From Microbulbifer sp. SAOS-129_SWC (lineage in GTDB: Bacteria; Pseudomonadota; Gammaproteobacteria; Pseudomonadales; Cellvibrionaceae), in the NCBI RefSeq assembly GCF_039696035.1, contig NZ_CP155567.1:4521001-4585000 (forward strand): DNA of 64,000 nt. The letters run 5' to 3'. Numbering within the stretch: position 1 is the stretch's first letter; each line of letters opens with the position of its first letter. The notes under the pieces are model-generated. The model saw nothing but the letters and a program-made list of their open reading frames with translations. It searched no databases and was not told the origin of the DNA. Shown here in pieces: positions 58,347-64,000 of the stretch. The position numbers were made by a program, and so were the translations under genes.

Positions 58347-59718
58347 ACTGTTCCCGATATTTTTTCACGACGTGCAGGGCGATGAAGTTGAGCACCAGCG
58401 TGGACAAGAACAGCATCAGGCCCAGTGCGAAGGCAGCCAGTGTCTTGGGGCTGTCGAATTCCTGGTCGCCCACCAGCAGGGTCACGATCTGCACGGTGAC
58501 GGTGGTGACGGATTCCAGCGGGTTGGCAGTCAGGTTGGCGGACATGCCGGCGGCCATGACCACGATCATGGTCTCGCCGATGGCCCGCGATACCGCCAGC
58601 AGCACGCCGCCGACGATGCCGGGCAGGGCGGCCGGAATCACCACCTTGCGCACGGTTTCCGATTTGGTCGAGCCGAGGCCGAGGGCGCCGTCGCGCAGCG
58701 ACTGTGGCACCGCGTTGATCACGTCGTCGGACAGCGACGACACAAACGGAATAATCATCACGCCCATCACCAGGCCCGCCGCCAGCGCGCTCTCGCTGGA
58801 GGCGTGCAGGCCCACGGCGGCGGCGGCATCGCGGATGAATGGTGCCACGGTCAGGGCGGCGAAAAAGCCGTACACCACCGTGGGCACGCCGGCGAGGATC
58901 TCGATCACCGGCTTGGCCAGCGAACGCACCCGCGCACTGGCGTACTCCGCCAGATAGATGGCCGACATCAGGCCCACCGGCACCGCCACCAGCATGGCGA
59001 TTGCCGACACCATCAGCGTACCGGTAAACAGCGGTACGGCGCCGAAGGCACCGCTGGAACCCACCTGGTCGGCGCGCAGCGCCATCTGCGGGCTCCAGTG
59101 CAGGCCGAACAGGAATTCGGTCAGCGGCACCGCGTGGAAGAAGCGCAGCGATTCGAACAGCACCGACAGCAGGATGCCGACGGTGGTAAAGATGGCGGCG
59201 CAGGCGCAGGCGATCAGCACCGCCTTGAGGATCGATTCCACTTTCTCGCGCGCGCGCAGCTGCGGCGAGAAGCGCAGCAGCGCAAAGGCGCCGAGGCCGA
59301 TGGCGAGGAGCAGCGTCAGCGCCGCTTGCAGTATATTGCCGCGCTGGCGCAGCGCCGTGAAATGGTCGGCGGCGGCCTGCAATTGTGCCGTCGGCTCGCC
59401 CAGCAGGTGGCCGGCGGCGAGGTTCTGGACCTTGGCGTAGAGCAGGTTTTGCCCGGCGACGGTGTCCGGTTTGTCGGCAACGCCGTGCAGCACCAGCGCG
59501 CGGATGATGGCATCGTCGAGCAGCAGCCAGCCACCCAACAGCAGCAGCGCCGGCAGGCCACACCAGATCGCCGTGTGCAGGCCGTAATAACTCGGCAGCG
59601 CCGCCAGGCTGCGCAGGCCGCCGCGACCGCGGGCGGCGGTGACCGCGCGGGTAAAGCCGGTGCCATAGGCCACCAGCACCAGCAACAGCAACAGGGCGAA
59701 GAGGGTGGAGGTTTGCAT
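58339..59718 (-). CDS. pstC: Phosphate ABC transporter permease PstC (long form)
   Basis: A 459-residue permease. An N-terminal extension with two helices (about 1-75) and an extracytoplasmic segment precede the core. The core has GVPTVVYGFFAALTVAPFIR, the EAA loop PQSLRDGALGLGSTKSETVR, and ALPGIVGGVLLAVSRAIGET. Helices are intact to the C-terminal [21 protein letters not shown] 59718. It lies 195 bases after pstS, with a hairpin terminator in between, and overlaps pstA. Confidence 0.96.
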   Translation of the reverse strand: MQTSTLFALLLLLVLVAYGTGFTRAVTAARGRGGLRSLAALPSYYGLHTAIWCGLPALLLLGGWLLLDDAIIRALVLHGVADKPDTVAGQNLLYAKVQNLAAGHLLGEPTAQLQAAADHFTALRQRGNILQAALTLLLAIGLGAFALLRFSPQLRAREKVESILKAVLIACACAAIFTTVGILLSVLFESLRFFHAVPLTEFLFGLHWSPQMALRADQVGSSGAFGAVPLFTGTLMVSAIAMLVAVPVGLMSAIYLAEYASARVRSLAKPVIEILAGVPTVVYGFFAALTVAPFIRDAAAAVGLHASSESALAAGLVMGVMIIPFVSSLSDDVINAVPQSLRDGALGLGSTKSETVRKVVIPAALPGIVGGVLLAVSRAIGETMIVVMAAGMSANLTANPLESVTTVTVQIVTLLVGDQEFDSPKTLAAFALGLMLFLSTLVLNFIALHVVKKYREQYD

Positions 59719-59838
59719 CGATTCGCTCAGACCAGAGGTTGTTTGCCGGGCATTATCCGGACTTTTGACTCAATTTGCATGGTGCCGCTGCCAGACACTT
59801 CTTACTTTTGCCGGCTGCGCGCGCAATTGGCCAACCGA

Positions 59839-59872
59839 CAAAAGTAAAAAGCCAAGCCCGGAGGCTTGGCTG
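59839..59872 (-). terminator. Terminator/attenuator between pstS and pstC
   Basis: An 8-bp perfect stem (59851-59858 with 59863-59870, loop CGGA), followed on the minus strand by TTTTTACTTTT. It lies 43 bases after the pstS stop and probably limits read-through into pstCAB-phoU. Confidence 0.8.
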
Positions 59873-59913
59873 GCAATTCCATTTACCGCTACAGCTTCGT
59901 GCTTAAATTTTTC

Positions 59914-60972
59914 TTACTTCTGCGCCAGGTTGCTGAGCGTGGTCAGCTTGTGCACACCGGCCAGTACTTTCTGGCGCTTGGCGGCGGGCATCGGGATCAT
60001 GCCCTTGTCGGCCAGGTAGCCGTCGTCGCCCCAGGCGCGCTCGCTGGTGAACTCGGCCAGGAAGCGCTTCATGCCCGGCACTACGCCGACGTGGGCCTTC
60101 TTCACATAGATGAACAGCGGGCGGGAAACCGGGTAGCTGTGGTCGGCGATGGACTCGAAAGTCGGCTCCTGACCTTCAATCAGGGAACCCTGGATCTTGT
60201 CGGTGTTCTGGTCCAGGTAGCTGAAGCCGAAGATACCCAGCGCGGCGGGATCGGCCACCAGCTTGTTGACGATCAGGTTGTCGTTCTCGCCGGCCTCGAT
60301 GTAGGCGCCGTCTTCACGCAGAGTCTGGCAGGCGACTTTCTTGTCGTCCTTGCTCATCTTCTCGATCATCGGGATGGTCTCGCAGCCGTGCTCCATCACC
60401 AGCTCGGCGAAGGCGTCGCGGGTACCGGAGGTGGGCGGCGGGCCCAGGACTTCGATCTTCTGCGCCGGCAGGGTCGGGTTGACGTCCTTCCAGGTCTTGT
60501 ACGGGTTGGCTACTAAAGTGTCGGAACCGTCCGGGTTCGGCACTTTCTTGGCCAGGGCCAGGTACAGGTCCTTGCGGGTCAGCGACAGGCGCTCGGCACC
60601 CTTGGCGTTGGCGATGGCGATGCCGTCGAAGCCCACCTGCACCTCGACCACGTCGATGCCGTTTTTGTGGCAGTTGTCCAGCTCGGACTGCTTGATGCGG
60701 CGCGAGGCACCGGTGATGTCCGGAGTGTTCTCACCGACGCCGGCACAGAACAGCTTCATACCGCCGCCGGTACCGGTGGATTCGACCACCGGGGTGTTGA
60801 ACTGGGTGGAGCGGCTGAAACGCTCGGCCACAGTGGTGGTGAACGGGTATACGGTAGAAGAACCGACAATGCTGATATGGTCGCGGGCCGCCAGGGCTAC
60901 CTGGGATGCGGCGATGGTCATGGCCGCCAGGGCCGAGGCCACTACTTTCTTGTTCGCGAAGCGCTTGTTCAT
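59914..60972 (-). CDS. pstS: Phosphate-binding periplasmic protein PstS
   Basis: A 352-residue periplasmic binding protein. Signal peptide (about 1-28, ending QVALA), then ISIVGSSTVYPFTTTVAERF and VVESTGTGGGMKLFCAG, whose Ser/Thr residues bind phosphate, and TSGTRDAFAELVMEHG. This is the family of PstS with C-terminal YLADKGMIPMPAAKR, common in marine gammaproteobacteria and Pseudomonas. ATG 60972 has CCGGAG seven bases upstream. It is the first gene of the pst operon, controlled by a Pho box. Confidence 0.96.
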   Translation of the reverse strand: MNKRFANKKVVASALAAMTIAASQVALAARDHISIVGSSTVYPFTTTVAERFSRSTQFNTPVVESTGTGGGMKLFCAGVGENTPDITGASRRIKQSELDNCHKNGIDVVEVQVGFDGIAIANAKGAERLSLTRKDLYLALAKKVPNPDGSDTLVANPYKTWKDVNPTLPAQKIEVLGPPPTSGTRDAFAELVMEHGCETIPMIEKMSKDDKKVACQTLREDGAYIEAGENDNLIVNKLVADPAALGIFGFSYLDQNTDKIQGSLIEGQEPTFESIADHSYPVSRPLFIYVKKAHVGVVPGMKRFLAEFTSERAWGDDGYLADKGMIPMPAAKRQKVLAGVHKLTTLSNLAQK

Positions 60973-61042
60973 GGATGACTCCGGTGGATGGATTTCTCGT
61001 TTCCAATATGGGACGCGGCGATGCTAGGAACAACGGGTGACG

Positions 61043-61076
61043 ATTCTATGAATGAAAGATGACAAACAGGTTACAA
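61043..61076 (-). promoter_or_regulatory. Pho box and -10 of the pstS promoter
   Basis: On the minus strand, TTGTAACCTGTTTGTCAT (61076-61059) has two Pho half-sites four bases apart. The second (TTGTCAT) matches 6 of 7 consensus positions. A TAGAAT -10 (61048-61043) follows after ten bases, the standard PhoB-dependent layout, 71 bases before pstS. Confidence 0.8.
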
Positions 61077-61181
61077 ACGGTCCCCGGGTGCCGCTGGCAC
61101 CGCCCCGGCGGAGGCGGTAGTCTTAGCCGACAGCCGGTGTACCGGTGATACAGAACAATAAGATGGTGTGAGAGCTTTCCC

Positions 61182-61760
61182 ATGTCCCCCTTGATTCGTT
61201 GTGCCCGCGGCCTGGACAGGCTGGCCGCGGCTTCCGGACGCCTGCTCGGCTGGTTCACGCTGGCAATGGTGCTGCTGCAAAGTGCCGTGGTGATTCTGCG
61301 CTACGGCTTTAACGGCGGCTCGGTGGCGCTGCAGGATGCCGTGGTCTACCTGCACGGCGCCGCCTTTATGCTGGGCCTGGCCTATGCGCTACAGTGCGAT
61401 GCCCATGTGCGCGTGGATGTGTTCTATCGCACCATGGGCGAGCGCGGCAAGGCGTGGGTCAATGCGGTGGGTACACTGATATTCCTGCTGCCGCTGTGCA
61501 CCTTCATTTTTGCCGGCAGCCTGCAGTTCGCCGCTGCCAGCTGGGCTGTGCACGAGGGCAGCGGCAGCGCCGGCGGCCTGCCCGGCGTGTTCCTGCTCAA
61601 AAGCCTGATTCCACTGGCGGCGCTGACACTGGCGCTGCAGGGGCTGGCGCAGTTCGGCCGCGCCCTGGCGCAGCTGATGCAGCCCGCTGACCGACCGGCC
61701 CCACCCGCCGCCGATCGCGCGGCCACGCCGGTGGCCTCCGCCGAGGAGGTAAGCGCGTGA
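61182..61760 (+). CDS. TRAP transporter small permease (DctQ-like)
   Basis: A 192-residue inner-membrane protein with four helices (about 22-42, 60-78, 98-120, 138-160). It has the DctQ pattern VVILRYGFNGGSVALQDAVV, then LGLAYALQCDAHVRVDVFYR. The last roughly 30 residues are a Pro/Ala-rich tail. It pairs with the large permease that follows in TRAP carboxylate uptake driven by sodium. ATG 61182 has GAGAG seven bases upstream. It is divergent from pstS. No DctP binding protein is beside it. Confidence 0.9.
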   Translation: MSPLIRCARGLDRLAAASGRLLGWFTLAMVLLQSAVVILRYGFNGGSVALQDAVVYLHGAAFMLGLAYALQCDAHVRVDVFYRTMGERGKAWVNAVGTLIFLLPLCTFIFAGSLQFAAASWAVHEGSGSAGGLPGVFLLKSLIPLAALTLALQGLAQFGRALAQLMQPADRPAPPAADRAATPVASAEEVSA

Positions 61761-63118
61761 TCGAGCTGATCCCCCTGCTGATGTTCGCCGCCGTGTGTGC
61801 GGCGCTGATGTTCGGCTACCCGGTGGCCTTTACGCTCGGCGGCACCGCCCTGCTGTCCGCCGGCCTCGGCATCGTGTTCGGCGTCTTCGACCCGGAACTG
61901 CTGCGCGCGTTTCCCGACCGCCTGTACGGCATCATGCAGAACGGCACCCTGATGGCGGTGCCGCTGTTTGTACTGATGGGCGTGATGCTGGAACGGGCGC
62001 GTATCGCCGAGGAACTGCTGGTCAACCTCGCCAAAGTGTTCTCCGGGCTGCCGGCGGGCATGGCGGTGTCGGTGGTGGTGGTGGGCGCGCTGCTCGCCGC
62101 GAGCACCGGTATCGTCGGCGCGACGGTGGTGACGATGGGCCTGATGTCACTGCCAACCATGCTCAAACGCGGCTATTCGCCGAAGTTAGCCACCGGAACC
62201 ATCTGTGCCACCGGCACCCTGGGACAGATAATCCCGCCGTCGATCGCGCTGGTGTTGCTCGGCGACACCCTGTCCAACGCCTACCAACAGGCGCAGCTGA
62301 ACGCTGGCATCTTCAATCCGCAGCCGGTCAGTGTCGGCGACCTGTTTGTCGGTGCCATCATCCCCGGCCTGCTGCTGGTGCTGGCCTATATCGTCTACCT
62401 GCTGCTGGTGGCCAAGCGCGAGCCGGCGGTGGCGCGCGCAGCGGCGGAGGAGGTGGACTACCTGCAGACGATCAAGAGCCTGGTGCCGCCGATCTCGCTG
62501 ATGCTGCTGGTGCTGGGCTCCATCATCAGCGGCGCCGCCACGCCCACCGAAGCCGCGGCCGTGGGGGCGCTGGGTGCCGGGTTGCTGGCGCGCAGTCGCC
62601 GTGCCCTGAGCTGGGCGCGCGCCGGCGAGGTAGGGCAGAGCACGCTGCAGGTCACGGCGATGGTGTTCGCGATCCTGATCGGTGCCTCGCTGTTCTCGCT
62701 GGTGTTCCGCGGCTACCACGGTGAGGACCTGGTCACCGACCTGTTCCAGAGCCTGCCCGGCGGCGTGGTCGGCGCCACGCTGCTGGTGATGCTGATCATC
62801 TTCCTGCTCGGCTTTATCCTCGACTTTATCGAAATCACCTTCGTGGTGGTGCCGATCGTCGGCCCGGTACTGCTGGCGATGGGGCTGGATCCGGTGTGGC
62901 TGGGGATCATGATCGCGCTGAACCTGCAGACGTCCTTCCTGACCCCGCCGTTCGGCTTCGCGCTCTTCTACCTGCGCGGGGTGGCGCCGGCGGAAGTGGC
63001 CACCGGCGCCATCTACCGCGGTGTGGTGCCGTTTATCGCGATCCAGCTGCTGGTGATGTGCCTGCTGGCGCTATGGCCGGCGCTGGCCACCTGGCTGCCG
63101 GGAATCATGGCCGATTAG
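61757..63118 (+). CDS. TRAP transporter large permease (DctM-like)
   Basis: A 453-residue membrane protein with about 12 helices. Family motifs: VPLFVLMGVMLERARIAEEL, GGTALLSAGLGIVFG, GQIIPPSIALVLLGD and the C-terminal LQTSFLTPPFGFALFYLRGV. It is the transport subunit of a TRAP carrier. GTG 61757 overlaps the DctQ stop by four bases (GTGA). The subgroup with a long middle loop (VARAAAEEVDYLQTIKSLVP) is often paired with mannitol/chloroaromatic-type systems; the substrate is not readable. Confidence 0.93.
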   Translation: MIELIPLLMFAAVCAALMFGYPVAFTLGGTALLSAGLGIVFGVFDPELLRAFPDRLYGIMQNGTLMAVPLFVLMGVMLERARIAEELLVNLAKVFSGLPAGMAVSVVVVGALLAASTGIVGATVVTMGLMSLPTMLKRGYSPKLATGTICATGTLGQIIPPSIALVLLGDTLSNAYQQAQLNAGIFNPQPVSVGDLFVGAIIPGLLLVLAYIVYLLLVAKREPAVARAAAEEVDYLQTIKSLVPPISLMLLVLGSIISGAATPTEAAAVGALGAGLLARSRRALSWARAGEVGQSTLQVTAMVFAILIGASLFSLVFRGYHGEDLVTDLFQSLPGGVVGATLLVMLIIFLLGFILDFIEITFVVVPIVGPVLLAMGLDPVWLGIMIALNLQTSFLTPPFGFALFYLRGVAPAEVATGAIYRGVVPFIAIQLLVMCLLALWPALATWLPGIMAD

Positions 63119-63248
63119 GGTGTATTTTTGGCCAAAGGCGGCTGGTTAAAAGCTGGTCAACTTGTGCTAGAATGCGCCACCCGCGCGGGCCGCCGAATCA
63201 GGTAGGGCGCCGCGGGGGCCAATAAATCTAACAATCCGCGAGCTGTCG

Positions 63249-63638
63249 ATGTCCGCACTTGATGAAGATCCGCAACCCACTGGCACCCTGACCCTGCAGA
63301 CCCAGACCATGCCCCGCGACACCAATCCCCAGGGTGATGTGTTCGCCGGCTGGCTGATGTCGCAGATGGACGTGGCCGGCGCCATTATGGCCCAGGGGAT
63401 CGCCCGCGGCCGGGTGACCACCGTCGCCGTCGGCAGTATGGTCTTCCTGCGCCCGGTTCCGGTTGGCTCCACCGTCAGCTGCTACGCCGAGGCGGTGGAA
63501 GTGGGGCGCTCGTCGATACGTACCATGGTGGAGGTCTGGCTGACCCGGGTCGATTCCGGCGAGCAGGTGAAGGTGACCGAGGGCGAGTTTGTGTTCGTCG
63601 CCATAGACGACCACGGACGCACGCGTCCGCTGCCGTAA
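63249..63638 (+). CDS. Acyl-CoA thioesterase (YciA-like hot-dog fold)
   Basis: A 129-residue thioesterase hydrolysing acyl-CoAs. The hot-dog core has TMPRDTNPQGDVFAGWLMSQ with the catalytic Asp (GDVFAGW) and MDVAGAIMAQGIARGRVTTV, then VFLRPVPVGSTVSCYAEAVE. Length and motifs fit YciA/BACH-type bacterial enzymes. ATG 63249 follows GCGAG. A possible -10 TAGAAT sits near 63170, without a good -35. Confidence 0.92.
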   Translation: MSALDEDPQPTGTLTLQTQTMPRDTNPQGDVFAGWLMSQMDVAGAIMAQGIARGRVTTVAVGSMVFLRPVPVGSTVSCYAEAVEVGRSSIRTMVEVWLTRVDSGEQVKVTEGEFVFVAIDDHGRTRPLP

Positions 63639-63757
63639 CCGCCCCCGCGGCTGACCCGCCAGCCGCCGTTTCCCCCGATATCAGCAACCGTTCGCGCGCC
63701 ACGGCGCCCAGCGATCCAGCTGTGTTATCCACAAGCCGCGGCAGCCCTGTTGCGCGC

Positions 63758-64000
63758 TCACAGCACCAGCTTGCCGGCGATCACCTTGATATTGCCGCGC
63801 AGGTCGCGCAACACCGTGTACTCATCCGTGCTCCGGATCAGGTTGCCGCGCAGCAGCACCCAGCCGTGTTTGCAGTCTATCTTGTGGGTCGCCACTGGCG
63901 CGCCGGCAACTGGCAGGGAACCGTCCAGGGACTGGGCCAGGTAGTCGGTGGTGTAGTCGATGCCACGACGTAGCTCTGCGTAGAAAGCGGACTGATTCCT
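63758..64000 (-). CDS. Unrecognised protein, C-terminal 80 residues only
   Basis: The minus strand is open from the window edge to a TGA at 63758-63760. The visible part reads FYAELRRGIDYTTDYLAQSL, then HKIDCKHGWVLLRGNLIRST and ends DLRGNIKVIAGKLVL. The end looks like alternating beta strands. Codon use is like the neighbours, so it is probably a real gene whose 5' part lies beyond the window. I do not recognise the family. Confidence 0.6.
   Translation of the reverse strand, partial: RNQSAFYAELRRGIDYTTDYLAQSLDGSLPVAGAPVATHKIDCKHGWVLLRGNLIRSTDEYTVLRDLRGNIKVIAGKLVL

Noticed and set aside
58180-59847. 555-codon + strand frame opposite pstC
   Set aside because: Antisense shadow rich in His/Gln; pstC and pstA on the minus strand explain the region.

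Overview
The window is GC-rich chromosomal DNA with densely packed genes and no rRNA, tRNA, prophage or CRISPR. Gene content and order match the Pseudomonas-type gammaproteobacterial core: algQ-fklB-algP-yheS; ftsY-ftsE-ftsX-rpoH; radC-coaBC-algC-argB-slmA; pyrE/crc-rph-yicC; gmk-rpoZ-spoT-ridA; oxyR-recG; ubiC-ubiA-phoB-phoR; pstS-pstC-pstA-pstB-phoU. A marine relative of Pseudomonas (Cellvibrionales, for example a Microbulbifer-like organism) is my best guess. It is an inference from synteny and base composition only.

Layout. 1-7.3 kb: anti-sigma factor AlgQ, FKBP lipoprotein, lysine/alanine-rich histone-like AlgP, YheS ABC-F ATPase, a beta-barrel protein with calcium-type repeats, TrmB, and a DUF423 membrane protein. 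7.3-13 kb: the leftward ftsYEX-rpoH cluster, then rightward rsmD and coaD. 13-16.3 kb: an amidohydrolase-like lipoprotein that has lost its metal ligands, a DsbB variant with a 52-residue membrane partner, mutM, and rpmB-rpmG. 16.6-26.8 kb: radC, coaBC, algC (with a long membrane-anchored N-terminus), argB, slmA, a DUF4124 protein, pyrE, crc, rph, yicC. 26.9-32.1 kb: an accessory block inserted between yicC and gmk (glycosyltransferase, M56-peptidase remnant, MBL-rhodanese fusion, DUF805 protein, sterol-desaturase-type hydroxylase). 32.3-36.1 kb: gmk-rpoZ-spoT-ridA. 36.2-38.8 kb: quinone oxidoreductase, NAD-epimerase and GlsB-type protein. 39-42 kb: oxyR-recG. 42.2-44.8 kb: three tandem paralogous secreted proteins of unknown family, with a decayed copy of the recG 3' end between the first two. 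44.9-50 kb: dicarboxylate symporter, ubiCA and phoBR. 50-55.2 kb: small hypothetical genes, yaaA, an M48 protease lipoprotein, a low-GC porin-like gene and a small monooxygenase-fold protein. 55.3-61 kb: the leftward pst-phoU operon. 61-64 kb: a TRAP permease pair without a binding protein, a thioesterase and the C-terminus of an unrecognised gene.

How the genes work together. Phosphate starvation is the clearest circuit. PhoR/PhoB (47.9-49.9 kb) should act on Pho boxes that I can read upstream of both phoB and pstS, each with a -10 hexamer 10 bases downstream. The pst operon carries a terminator-like hairpin after pstS and a 27-bp inverted repeat between pstA and pstB, both of which could set subunit ratios. 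Stringent response (spoT, rpoZ, gmk), envelope and stress sigma control (algQ, rpoH, oxyR) and carbon repression (crc) are also here.

Most unusual signals: the recG/secreted-protein tandem duplication at 41.6-44.8 kb, the metal-less amidohydrolase lipoprotein at 13.0-13.9 kb, several intergenic repeat arrays (22-bp x6, 92-bp x2, 11-bp-phased TTCCACA x3, CGATAAAAA x3), and the nested palindrome inside the pst operon. No complete new defence or mobile system was found.
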